A DNA stretch of 64,000 bases, from contig CM082584.2 in assembly GCA_040954595.2 (NCBI GenBank), positions 11,408,001 to 11,472,000 of the forward strand, written 5' to 3'. Positions within the stretch are counted from its first letter, which is position 1; each line of letters opens with the position of its first letter. The notes under the pieces were generated by a model, which made no database searches, had not been told where the DNA came from, and saw only the letters and a program-made list of their open reading frames with translations. Positions 15,001 to 26,454 of this stretch are shown here, in pieces. This stretch comes from Balanoglossus misakiensis. Lineage: Eukaryota > Hemichordata. The position numbers and the translations under genes were made by a program.

Positions 15001-17412
15001 TGTTATTTTTCTCGAGTCATAATTTAACAAAAGTAGTCATAGTAGTTTTCATAGCTTTAGTAGTTGTGTTTAAAAGACAATTTTTTTTAAATTATAAAAA
15101 AAAAGAAAAAAAAATTACTTTGCATGTCGAGTTTGAACTAGCCTTTGCCTAGTTTGATCTTTTCAGGGTTTTGTCTAGATTTAAGATTGGCATGCCTCCA
15201 ACTGCATGAGTGTCTTGTACCAAAGGAAAAAAAATACATTCATTTCCAAGTTGAGAATTTGAATAATTTTATTGTCCACTGCACTGTTTCGCTTTTGTTT
15301 GTGTATTTTATTTGCACCGGGCCGTACTTGTTGAGGATGAAGAAAGAAAGAAAAAAATCAATTTGCATGATGACCGCAGAAACATTGGAAGAAAATCTAA
15401 ATTTCCATGTCTCTGAGAAAGATTTTGTTGTGAATACGTGTCAAGGGGGGAGTGATTTGTGAATTTCAAGGTGACAAAAAATCCGACCTCTGAGTCATTT
15501 CCGCACCATGACGTTGGACTGCTGCACCCATTTTTGTCATGTATTTATACTGCATGATTTTTTTATTATTAACTTGTTACTGGTCATTCTTTCTCTATTT
15601 TCAACAAGATTAACTTCTCTGTATATTATACCTCAGTGTATTTTATGTTTTGGCCTGCTGTTTATTTGCGCTTTTTCTGTTACCATCAAAAAAACAACAA
15701 CTTTACTAATCGTGTAATCTATCGTGTGCTGTTGACATTCACTAGAGCAAAAAAAAAAAAACTTTACTTTTCAGTTTTAAAATGCACTTTTTAATAACCG
15801 AAAATTTCTGAAACCCGTCTTGAATTTTTCACCCTCTTCTGTTTTTATTATTTCGGCATCAATAATCCTTCTGTATGGTCAGACATGTTGTGAACAGAGA
15901 GGGGACCTAGATCACTGAGAATGTCTCGTTTGTCTTTTTTTGTGTTTTGTCCATCTCACTTGATGCACTGTTGCTAACAGTCCGTAATAAACACATGCCA
16001 ACCTTTCGTCTTGTTACCAGGGGTCTATGGAGATGTCCATCGTGTGAAAATCATATTTGCAAAGAAAGACACTGCCTTAGTACAGTTGGCTGAACCACAC
16101 CAAGCACAGACAGGTAATGAGATGTGCTTGTTAGATAAAAATATATAATTTGTAGTGTTCTGATGGTGCAAGTCTTGACATATGTATATACCTTTACTGG
16201 CTAAACTAGCATTATCTGCTACCTGTTAAGATTTCACTTGTATTTCCTATTATTTTCAGCGATGACACATTTGAATGGAGTCAAAATGTTTGGTAAACCT
16301 CTCAGGATTACATTGTCGAAACATCAAATGGTTCAGCTCCCCAAGGAGGGACAACCGGTCAGTAATACCTGCATTCTGTTATTAGTGGTCACCAGAGGTC
16401 AGGGGTGATGACCCCTGGGTGACCTTTACATCCTGGTGCTAAATTTGTTGATATGATGTTGAATGAAATGACAAGTGTTCATGATTACATACTACTAACC
16501 TAGCTTTCCTTTGGTTGTCTTTTTATAACAGGATGCAGGGTTGACGAAAGATTTCACAAGCTCTCCGCTGCACCGTTTCAAGAAACCAGGGTCAAAGAAT
16601 TTCATGAACATTTACCCACCCTCAGCTACCTTGCATCTTTCAAACATTCCGTAAGTTTATACTCTGACTATCATCATCATCAGATATGCACATCCTTTAG
16701 AATGGTGACTCAAGGAATTCTAATTTCTTTCCAACAAAATACTTTTGGTGTTTGATGTCGATTTAGCGAAACATGATCTGACAAGACTTCTGTCCATTTT
16801 CTCTACAGTCCAAATGTTACAGAGCAAGATATCACAAGTGCCTTTACAAGACATGGGTCGGTGAAAGCGTTCAAGTTTTTCCAGTAAGTAGCATAGTGGC
16901 CGACTATACACACTGTCATACAATGAAGCTGCCACCAAAGTATTAATACTGCCAATATTATTTTGTGATTCTCATGATGGAAACCGTGACCATAGTGTGG
17001 GTTTTGGTATGTCCCAGTATGGTCATAGAGGGCACTGTTACAGGAATATGGCAGGATGACAACAAACCAAGACAGTGTAATGTTACCATCATAGCTGATG
17101 CATCTCGTCTTAAATGTGCTGTTTGTTATACTCTTGCAGAAAAGATCGTAAAATGGCCTTAATACAGATGGGATCAGTTGAAGAAGCAGTTACAGCGCTC
17201 GTGGTGAGTTGTACAGTAATGATCAGTTCTATCGACCATCCCAGCTCAGTACCTTATTTCATATTTCTAGTCTGATATATAAATTAGAGGTGATTGTATT
17301 CCTTTAATATAATGTGTCTTTATTTTTGTTTTCTTTTCACCAGGCTATGCACAATTACCAGTTGAGCAACTCCAGCCATTTGAGAGTGTCGTTTTCAAAA
17401 GCCACCATCTAA
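1..17412 (+). CDS. PTBP: Polypyrimidine tract-binding protein (PTBP1/2/3 homologue), 5' partial, 15 exons visible
   Basis: RNA-binding splicing regulator that recognises UCUU/CUCUCU-type pyrimidine tracts in the nucleus. Exons: 1-64, 6967-7116, 7354-7500, 8029-8236, 8452-8510, 8766-8934, 10562-10657, 11813-11937, 14951-14984, 16021-16113, 16260-16357, 16532-16650, 16809-16883, 17140-17203, 17344-17412. All introns are GT-AG and all phases agree, giving 522 residues plus a stop; only some N-terminal residues lie off the left edge. In partial numbering, RRM1 is about 35-112 (VVHIRN), RRM2 about 153-232 ([14 protein letters not shown], then KIITFTK), RRM3 about 329-405 ([11 protein letters not shown] ... 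[11 protein letters not shown]) and RRM4 about 446-522 (ATLHLSNIP, ending SFSKATI, close to the vertebrate SFSKSTI). The RRM2-RRM3 linker has an alanine run, as in human PTBP1. Invertebrates usually have one PTBP gene, so I do not assign a 1/2/3 number. Confidence 0.97.
65..6966 (+). other. First visible PTBP intron (6.9 kb)
   Basis: Begins with a GTGAGT donor and ends with a T-rich tract and CAACAG. No coding segment with credible splice sites is visible. A 76-codon open frame at 3368-3598 has no recognisable similarity. A roughly 19-bp unit is tandemly duplicated at about 5760-5798. Alternative first exons could be hidden here, but the sequence alone does not show them. Confidence 0.6.
1301..1336. 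repeat. (AC)n/(GC)n dinucleotide microsatellite
   Basis: An alternating GCGCGC tract runs into an interrupted CACACA tract within the first visible PTBP intron. Alternating purine-pyrimidine DNA of this kind can adopt Z-form; no function is implied. Confidence 0.9.
8971..9124. repeat. Dispersed AACTGGTTTGAACTGGTT repeat cluster (upstream intron)
   Basis: Three related copies occur in the PTBP intron upstream of the 96-nt linker exon, at about 8971-8987, 9027-9045 and 9105-9124. The core is ACTGGTTTGAACTGGTT. Complementary copies lie in the next intron (10942-11293). The cores are self-complementary in part, so the RNA could form local or long-range stems. Confidence 0.8.
10942..11293. repeat. 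CAAACCAGTT palindromic repeat cluster (downstream intron)
   Basis: Several copies sit in the PTBP intron just after the 96-nt exon. One, at about 10942-10959, is a near-perfect palindrome, AACTGGTTCAAACCAGTT (8-nt arms, 2-nt spacer). Others are at about 11167-11185, 11221-11250 and 11269-11293. Together with the upstream cluster they bracket a single exon. Confidence 0.8.
11436..11572. mobile_element. MITE-like element with about 21-bp terminal inverted repeats
   Basis: The left end reads ACAGTAAACCTGTCTAAAC and the right end is its reverse complement with a single one-base insertion (GTTTAGACAGGTTCTACTGT). The 137-bp interior has no coding capacity. It lies in a PTBP intron. Size, inverted ends and CAGT/ACTG termini suit a non-autonomous DNA transposon with TA target preference. 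A TA is present on the left, but a clean duplication is not visible on the right. Confidence 0.75.
12814..12907. mobile_element. CCCTTTCACC MITE, copy A (94 bp)
   Basis: Starts TTAACCCTTTCACC and ends GGTGGTGAAAGGGTTAA, so its ends are inverted repeats. The interior contains a second inverted segment around a TTAGAAAACAATGG centre. It lies in the PTBP intron before the 34-nt exon. Related copies are at 13956-14048 and 37664-37749. Confidence 0.75.
13956..14048. mobile_element. CCCTTTCACC MITE, copy B (about 93 bp)
   Basis: Begins TGACCCTTTCACCCCC and continues with the GTTTCCCTA stretch seen in copy A. It has an AAGACAATAGGGTTGGAC centre and ends in GGCGGTGAAAGTATTAG, a decayed right terminus. 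It is followed at once by a long A-run (about 14050-14066). Confidence 0.7.
14951..14984 (+). other. PTBP: 34-nt PTBP micro-exon (start of RRM3)
   Basis: Encodes [11 protein letters not shown] plus one base of the following Gly codon, joining NLNAE to GVYGDV exactly where human PTBP1 has VTPQSLFILFG. It is flanked by an AG acceptor inside an unusual ACGTACGTACGTAG sequence and by a GTATGC donor. Pyrimidine-rich sequence (TCTCTCCTCTATATGCCTTC) lies upstream. The 34-nt length is not a multiple of three, so skipping shifts the frame. Confidence 0.93.
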
Positions 17413-20400
17413 AGAAGACAATATTTTTTTGTAATCATAATAAATACAAAAAAGAAGGCTGAACAATGACCGACAGTAGTGTAGTCAGTCTATGAAGACC
17501 AAAGAACTGCGACCAAATATCAACACTTTTCACTGCACCATTGCTGGGGGACTAGAGATTTTTTTTTTTTACAAAGTTCCGTTTGTAGACAAGAGAATTT
17601 AAGCTTCCCGATACAGTAGAGAGAAGAGAGATTGTGTCCAAATTTGACGAGCAATAATATATGTATATGATGTTCCTTTGTTTTTGGGGGATACAATAAG
17701 GACTAAATATCGTAGGTTTAACATATTTTTCTTGGGTTTTTGGTTCAAAGTAAAGGTCAAGCAATATTCAGAAGTATAATAAGTAGCACTTTGCAGTTTT
17801 GTTTTTGATTTGACTGCAAACGTGAAAATTGGATTGGGTTGCTGGAGAAAATCGATAGGGACTTAGCAACTTCCAGGTATCTTTAATCAACCTTCACAAG
17901 TGCAGTAATAAGGTCTTGGTCCTCTGGCAATGGGCAGACAAAGTGTTGATAGGATCAGAAATAAAAAGAAAATACATTTTTTATATGTCATTCCACAGGC
18001 TGTGAATTTTCGGCCATGTTTTTACAGGGGGACTCGTATATATTGTACAGTGAAACGTCGTGTAAAAACCAGAAACTTTACAAAATGAGCCTGCTATGTT
18101 TAGATGCTGATAGGTCATCAAGAGGTCAAAGGTTAGGCGACCTTTTTGTGTTGTCCCCAATTCTTTAAAGCTCCATAGACTGCTAGTGAGCTGTTTTGTG
18201 TCATTTTTAACATGCCCGGCTGAAACGAGGGCAGTTTATAGTGTAATTAGTTTTCCACTCAGAAATGGTAACCATAGGAGAATTTTATATTTGGATAAAT
18301 TGTATTTTGCCGTTTTATTTGTTTTCTTTCAGTATATATTTTTTTTGCAGTGTGTTAACTTGACATTGTGAACTTTGATCTTTAACCTTTGTTCCCCTTC
18401 CTGAAGTGAGAGACAGCCAAGATGGCCACTGTGACAGTTATTTCCCTAGCCTGTTCCTGTCAAGTATTTTCAGTTTGAGTTCAGTGAAGAACACTTTATC
18501 ATTTACGATAGGAAAGAGAGCGTTTGATTCTCATTAAACAGGGCATTTACAAATTCTGAGAAATTCCGCAATTTGTCCTGCATATAGGAATTTTTTCTTC
18601 AAAAGCTGAAATCATCAGTGCTGTCGTGAAAAGTAGTGAAGATGGCTTTATGTTACATCGTCCAACATGTTTCTCACCGGTGAATGTTTTATCTATGGGT
18701 GCTGTCGATTTGCTGTGCAACAGAGATAGTATTCCATTAGGTTTCTGACAGTGTTACAAAAACTTACATCTTCAAATTGTTTTTTTGTATCTATACGAGG
18801 TAGATCCTAACACATATACATACCAACACAGTGCCCACCTTGGCTGTTGATTCTTCTGATAACCTCCCATGTGTATTTGACAAGATCCTATTCTTTCCTT
18901 GGGGGATTGTTGTATTCCATAGGGTGGAAATCTTACTCACAGAACTGCTCAATATGATCACTTCAGTTATTCCATAAAGGGTAAACAGTTTCTTTCGTGT
19001 TTGAGATTTTTTCAAGTTAAAAAAAAATAATAACTATCCCAAGGCTTGATTATATATTTTGGTATTTTTGAAAGTTTGGTGTATGTTACGGGAGTATATT
19101 ATTTATATATATATCAAACATCTAGTCATTTGATTGTTAATGATAGTTCTTGTACGTTTCAAATTTTGTCATTTTCACGTAATTAAATACTATGGACTGA
19201 TTTCTATTATTGGAGATCGTAGTTGCTGCGAAAAAAGGTTCAATTCCAATATTTCTATAGTGCCTTTATGACTTGAAGGATGAAGTCACTCAAAGATGGG
19301 TGTCGCACGGTGTGAAAAAGAGTCGTTGGTGTCACATCTGTCAGTTGCTAGGCGTCGCTTAAAAACTATCACAGTTACAGTTCTTAACATTTGATGGATT
19401 GCAGTATGATTTTATGATTAGGGGTCGGGGTCAGTCAAGTCCTGTCCCTCACTGCACCCTTTCACCCCCTACATCGCGTCTATTTGGTACAGCCCTGATC
19501 TCTGAATACAAAGCAGTGGGATCAGACGGAAAGGGGGGCATTCTGTACTGAAATCACTAGTCTTGAAGTGTACGAGTAAAACTGGCAGTGTGTGACACCT
19601 GAGATCCACCAGAAGACATGGGTTTTTTTAGCACTAAAATGCTTCAGCTGTGTACATTTATTGGGGCCTTCTGTCTGTTCATCGTAACATAACTGCGTTA
19701 GATGACAGACAACTAATAATTATAGTCAGTACGTTTCTGTAAAGTAGACTTTCTTATTAAAACGGGGCTTTTGAAACAATCTCCATTTTTTCTGTTTTAG
19801 GCATCTTGTTCTCTATCCCTAGTTGTCTCTTATTAACAATTTTTAGTGTTATCAAAATATAAAGCAAATAAGATTCTAGACTTGTCATAATGTTTAGGTA
19901 TTTTGATGAGTGACATTATACACAGAATATTTCCCTTTATTTAGCTTTTTTCTCTTTGATGTTCTTTTGTTAGTGGTTCTTTCAAATTCCAAAATGCCTA
20001 GTATCTTTCTCTTTACTATCTTTGACGTCATTCGATTTTCAATGGTGCCGTTTCCTCTTTGGGCACTTACAGTTGCAGTTGTCAATCTTCACATGTTACT
20101 GTTCTACGTACTACCTTTTTTTGCAAACTTGCTTGCTCTCTTTCTCTCTGTCTGAACTAAAAATGTCAAGCAAAGCTACAAAACTTGAGTACATATCATT
20201 GAACGATGGTGATGCGCGAGACTTTTTTGAGTCTGTGCCGAAAATAAAAAGGGTAAAACACATGAGGCTCTGTCATTGTTTTTAATAACTTTTGAACTTT
20301 GAACTCATGTAACCATAGAGACAGCGGTTATCTCTTAAACCATGATAAAAAAAGAACAACCCGTATGTATTTATTTATTTTCAGAATCAAGATATTTGAA

Positions 20401-20670
20401 ATGAGGTATATCATGTACAGAAGTGGATTTTATATGGCTTTTGACAACAAGCAACTGAGTTTTTTTGATAAGTTTTTTTTTCTGTGTATTCATTGGAGAG
20501 CAGTTTGTGTAATCAAAAATCTGATTTTATTGAACATTAGTTGTATATTCACAAGACTTATGTGTTTTTTTCCTCAATTTGGTGATCTGCATAGTGTATG
20601 TTACTTGAGATTTTACAACTTCTTATGAGTTGGATAATAGAAAAGAAATAAAAATGGTAAATATGATTTT
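17413..20670 (+). other. Probable PTBP 3' UTR and intergenic gap
   Basis: No protein-coding segment is recognised. AATAAA signals occur very early (17439-17444, only 27 nt past the stop), at 17960-17965 and at 20647-20652. The last is followed by a T/GT-rich stretch typical of a downstream element. A long 3' UTR ending near 20670 is plausible, about 340 bp before the GAK start codon, but a short UTR is equally allowed. Confidence 0.5.
19455..19540. mobile_element. Degraded CCCTTTCACC element, copy D
   Basis: Starts CCCTTTCACCCCCTACATC and has a GGATCAGACGGAAAGGGG-like right side. It resembles copies A-C only at the left terminus and general plan, so this is a tentative relic. Confidence 0.35.
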
Positions 20671-20910
20671 TTTGTAACTTTCGTTGTCTGGCGTTCTGTT
20701 GCTTTGTTTGTGCGAGTAAGAGATTGACATAAATATGGCGTAAACGTTAAAACAGGGGATGTTTATGATGAAATGACGTGTGCCTTGTGAAATATGTGCA
20801 TGTATTCGTCGAGCCGCCCAATTTGCATAATACTAACAAAAACAAAAGAACCGAGAAAGATTAGTATTGAGGGCGTCCATAGAAAGCGAAATCGAGGCTA
20901 CATCCGTATT

Positions 20911-20918
20911 TGACGTCA
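20911..20918. promoter_or_regulatory. Perfect CRE palindrome upstream of GAK
   Basis: TGACGTCA lies 94 bp before the GAK ATG, in a short GC-rich segment, with an ATTTGCAT octamer about 90 bp further upstream. The motif matches the CREB/ATF consensus. Its position suggests a core-promoter element, but no TSS can be seen. Confidence 0.4.
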
Positions 20919-21011
20919 TAAGTATACGCCGACACAGGAAAACACCCTCGCGTGTGACACATACCGGTGAAACAGACAGCCCCCTGGGTGGGAAAGTAAT
21001 CATTTTTAAGT

Positions 21012-24000
21012 ATGACAGACCTGTTCAGGTCTGCCCTGGGTTACCTCAGTGGAGGACAGGGTGAGAGAAACAGCGATTTTGTCGGCCAGTTGGTCGAACT
21101 AGGCGAGCACAAACTGCGAGTCAAGCGAGTGATCGCGGAAGGTGAGTTCGATCCCGTTATTATATCATTATCAGTAATAAATTGCATCATTTCACTGCCT
21201 TTTTTACCGTTCGCTAACATCGATTTATCTAAATCCAACGCAGGTGGTTTCGCCTTCGTCTTTGTGGCCCAAGATGTTTCAAATGGCAAAGAATATGCTC
21301 TGAAGGTAAGTTCCTGTTCATTCAATCACCACCACCATACAGTAGACGTGTGTGTTGTATGTTGACTGGGTCAACGGTCATTGTCCTGTTATCCGTTGTT
21401 CCTTCATTTTTCTTGACTAGACAAAAAAGACCCAATAAATCAAGGTAAAAATCACGTTACTTTATGTGACCTGGTCCAAAAGAAGGAATTTAATAATGAA
21501 AATTAACCTGATATGTAACTATGCTTACTGACATCCCTTTTTTTTTTACAGAGGTTACTTGCAAATGATGAGGAGAAGTCCAAAGCCATCATTCAGGAAA
21601 TAACAATACTTGTATCCTTTGAAAACTAAATCTCTGTGGTGACATCCCATCATGGGTGAAGATCTTGATTATTTCAGTTTTGACGCATGAACTGTTGTGG
21701 AATTATTCAATTACATGTAATTACCTCATGCGTTTCCCTTGACAACGGTAAATCAGAAAAAGCTATCTCCCCATCCAAATATAATCCACTTCCACCAGGC
21801 AGCATCCATAGGAAAGGACGATTCAGACCATGGCCAATCTGAGTTCTTAATCCTGACAGAGTTGTGCACAGGTAAGGTGATGCATTGCTACGGTACCTAC
21901 ATGTACAAATCGAAGCATATGATGGAGATTTAATTCGTATTATTTGGGAGAAATAGACAATTGCCCTCTATGGGCAGTTTGGAGAGTAGTCTGAAGGGTG
22001 ACAAATTAACCCCCCCCCCCCCCCTGCCACGTTGAGAACAAGAATGCTTTGATACATGTTTGTAGTGGCCCTGATATACGTCATCTATACAAAGGGTGAC
22101 CTTGCATTGTGTGTGTGATTATAAGGACAGATTGATATTCATAACACAAAATGTACCGTGCTCACCAAAATTAATATATGTGAATTTCATTCGCCAGATG
22201 TCATTGAGGTTACATGTTATGTCTGTTGTTTGTAGATAGAATACTGTATGCATTTTCAACAGCTGTGCTGCTCATCTGTTTGTTCTAATGTATGAATGTG
22301 GGCCCATCAATAGTGAGTTTCAGCTGCACATTCTGTAGCAGGATGCCCAATAGTGGACCATGCATATTCAATTTTAAACGTTGGATTTTCTTTGATTTCA
22401 GGAGGTCAGTTGGTAGACGTTATAAACACCAGACAGACACCACTCAGTTGTGAACAAATATTGTTGGTATTTTACCAAACCTGCAAAGCGGTCCAACATA
22501 TGCATAAACAGAAACCAGCCATTGTACATAGGGATTTAAAGGTAACACTGGGTTTTCTTCCCATTCATTGCTGCACATGTCAGTCCCATAGCACCAACAG
22601 AAATGTACATTGATGGAGATAGTCTTAGATTGACAGACAGAGTGACACAAATGGATGGATAGAGAAAGCCAGAGTTTTTCAAAATATTTTTATGTTTGTC
22701 TGGTTTCCTTTCCAGTTGGAGAATTTATTGATCAGTTCTAAAGGCACCATAAAGCTGTGTGATTTTGGAAGTGCGACAACTAAGGCTTACTACCCAGACG
22801 ATACATGGAGTTCTATCAAGAGAAGTCTGGTGGAAGATGAGGTAGGAAGTTAAAAAAAATGTTTGACTGTTTTACAAGACATGTTGCCATGTGGATGATC
22901 ACTGCAAAGTATATAGCATGCTTATACACTTGGTCATGTTGAAGCTGTCCGTATTTTTTTTTCACCATTTCAATGTTTATTTCCTCAGATTGCAAGTCAG
23001 ACCACTCCGATGTATCGTACACCAGAGATGTTGGATCTGTATTTCAATTATCCCATCAATGAAAAGTCAGATATGTGGGTAAGTCAGCGAATAAATTTTT
23101 CTTTCGTATCGTGTATGCAAATAGAAATACTGGAAAGTCTAACTGGCTGGGATACTTGTACATGTACTTTTGTATGTCCACCATATATTTTGATGGAAAT
23201 AAATTCTCTTTGTGTGACAGGCATTGGGTTGTGTGCTGTTCATGTTGTGTTATAAGATTCACCCGTTTGAAGATTCCGCCAAGCTTCGGATCATCAATGC
23301 AAATTATCAACTACCTGAGGACGACACTACTTATGGGGTATTTCATGAACTCATACGTAAGTTATGACAATCACATCTCTTTTTCCGGGCCTGTCCTGCT
23401 TGTTGGTGCAATGAAAGAAGTGTGTCATTTCCAGGGATTAACCTGAGAGAAAATCCCATATTTTCTGATGAATTCCTGAACGCCTGATGTATTTATTTGC
23501 TTCTCCACCTACTGTTGCCTTCAGGTTCAATGTTTCAAATCGACCCAAGAGAGAGACCATCAGTCGGTGACGTCATCGGCAGGATACAAGAGATTGCGGC
23601 AGCTCGCAATGTCAACTTGAAAGCCGACATGAAACTGAAAGATAAAGAGAGCAGCAGTGAGGGAGAACTCGGCAGTCCACAACGGAGACCTCCGCCGAGA
23701 CCTTCAGAACCACCCAGTAAGTGCGCTTGTTCATCCAGCTGATCACCCCTGTGTTTGCAATGGTGAGGTCCAACTCACTATGCTAGAAAACCTGCATCTA
23801 CTGTTACATATATCGCATTTTTTGTTTCTCTTTCTGCGTTACAGCTAACCTGTCCCACGGCAGATACAGTGAAAGTGCTGTGGATGGAGGAAGTGGTTTG
23901 TTTGGTTTTATGAAGGACGGAGCAGGGTCCCTTTTCAAGAATATCAAAGACATGTCAAGCAAAGTCTCGGAAACAGTTTCCAGGTGACTATATCAGTCAA

Positions 24001-26423
24001 TTCCATACTGCTGTTTCACAAAAATAATCACTATAGTGTCTTAAGATTGCAACTTTGTCCAAAGATTATTCGCACACATATCACTCACTGTCTATGGGAT
24101 TATTATTTCAGCCTGGCACGTACAGATCTGGATATATCCTACATCACATCTCGGATCCTCGTTATGTCATTCCCGGCTGAAGGCATAGAAGCAGCCTACA
24201 AGAACAATATAGATGAAGTGAGGGTCTTACTAGATTCCAGACACAACCAGCATTACTACATCTTCAACTGCTGCCAAAGGACTTATAGGGCACTTAAGCT
24301 ACGTAACAAGGTAAGAGTTGTTTGTCTATCTGTATGTATGTATGTATGTATGTATGTATGTATGTATGTATGTATGTATGTATGTATGTATGTATGTATG
24401 TATGTATGTATGTATGTATGTATGTATGTATGTATGTATGTATGTATGTATGTATGTATGTATGTATGTATGTATGTATGTATGTATGTATGTATGTATG
24501 TATGTATGTATGTATGTATGTACATTTGTATGTATGTATGTATGTATGTATGTATGTGTGTATGTGTGTGTGTGTGTGTGTGCACACAGTTGTGTTCGTC
24601 AAAAGTGGTTATGGGAAATCTAAACACAATCGTTCTTCTCATCTGAATTGCCATAGGTTTCAGAGTACAGCTGGCCAACAAAGAAAGCACCTGATCTCAG
24701 AACACTGTATTTGGCGTGCAGGAATGTCTATCTGTGGCTGCAGAAAGATCCTAAGAATGTCGCTGTTATTCACTGCCTGGTAAGCCCTGGTGTCTTCTCT
24801 CATCGCTTTAGGTTATTCTCTGTAATGTGTTGGAAATTTGAATTCTATGTAGAAAATTGACACATTCCCTTGACACTGTCATTTCAGGATGGCAAAGCGT
24901 CGTCAGCAACACTTGTAGCAGCTTTCTTCGGGTTCTGTCGGCTGTTTGAATCTATCGAGTCTAGTCTCTACATGTTTAACGTCAGAAGAGGGGCAGCCGG
25001 GGTCACGCCATCACAGAAAAGGTACGGTAAAAATTACTAGCAACATTAATTTTCCAAAAGTGAATTCATATATGTCAGGGGCAGGTAGCAGTTTTCCAGT
25101 CAGGTGTATCGGAATAAACATTTCAAATTTTCTTTTTCAGATACATGGGTTACATTTACGACATGTTCCATCCTGAAAGGCCTCTGCTTCCTCACAGCAA
25201 GGTTGTCAGATTACAGAGGATCATCCTTCAACCAGTGCCACTGTTTAATAAGAGCAGGAATGGTTGTCGTCCGTTCTGTGAAGTGTTCCGTGGAGAAGAA
25301 AGAATTCTGACGACGTCACAAGAGTATGACAGAATGAGGTAAGGAATTCTTTTATTTCCATGCGCCATGTCCTTCCACGCTGCAAGAAACTATGAGGTCT
25401 GACATTGTGATAAGATTTGAGTCTTCATCTACCACCTTACCTGCATCATATTTTGCATTTCAGGGGATTTTCAATAGATGATACCAAAGCCACAGTTGAT
25501 TTGGACATTCCAGTAACTGGAGACATCATGGTGGTCTTGTATCATGCTAGGTCCACTTTTGGTGGCAAAATGCAAGGCAAGGTAAGTGATAATTAACAGC
25601 TGGACATGTCCACCATACTTTATTTATTCTTAATAATTACAAGGAAGTAGAAATGGAAAAAAAAATTTGATGTTCCTCCTCCTCCTCCTTTTCTGTTGCT
25701 TTGCAGGTGTCCAGTCCCCCTCCAGTCTGCTCCAGTCCCCCTCCAGTCTGCTCCAGTCCCCCTCCAGTCTGCTCCAGTCTGCTCCAGTCCCCCTCCAGTC
25801 TGCTCCAGTCCCCCTCCAGTCTGCTCCAGTCCCCCTGCTCCAATTCCCCTCCAGTCTGCTCCAGTCTGCTCCAGTCCCCCTCCAGTCTGCTCCAGTCCCC
25901 CTCCAGTCTGCTCCAGTCCCCCTCCATACCTCCTCCTCCTCCTCCATACCTCCTCCTCCTCCTCCATACCTCCTCCTCCTCCTCCTCCATACCTCCTCCT
26001 CCTCCTCCTCCATACCTCCTCCTCCTCCTCCATACCTCCTCCATACCTCCTCCTCCTCCTCCTCTTTTCTTCTTCTTCTTCTTCTTCTTCTTCTTCTTCT
26101 TCTTCTTCTTCACTAGTAATTTGACCTACTTTGAAACGTTTTGGGCAATGAACTCAGCCTTGTGTACTGTAAGAGATAATGAACTTATTTTCTGTATATA
26201 GAATTTGTATAATCAGACTTGTATATCAGACTGTTAGGTTTTTTATAGAAAAAGGGCTTTTAACCTAACATATGGCAAGCACTAGACAATGAACATTTTT
26301 TCACTGTGTATATGTATAGATTTTATTTCTGTTGATTTACTTTCACCTGTAACTGTACATATATTTTTATAGCTTTATAATTTGGTAAAGTTATATTAAA
26401 TGGTGCTTGAAAATCAAAATCTT

Positions 26424-26454
<31 letters not shown>

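Noticed and set aside
21146-21156. GTTCGATCCCG, similar to a tRNA B box
   Set aside because: It begins in the GAK exon 1 donor region. No acceptor-stem pairing or properly spaced A box with a cloverleaf could be made.
24283-24783. Long open frames on both strands across the TATG array
   Set aside because: They translate the tetranucleotide repeat (YVCM/IHTY periodicity) in every phase and lie mostly in a GAK intron. Only the true exons at 24112-24310 and 24657-24779 are coding.
25620-26201. Proline/serine-rich and glutamate/glycine-rich open frames in six frames
   Set aside because: Low-complexity translation of the minisatellite and polypyrimidine tract. All frames are open because the repeat lacks stop trinucleotides.
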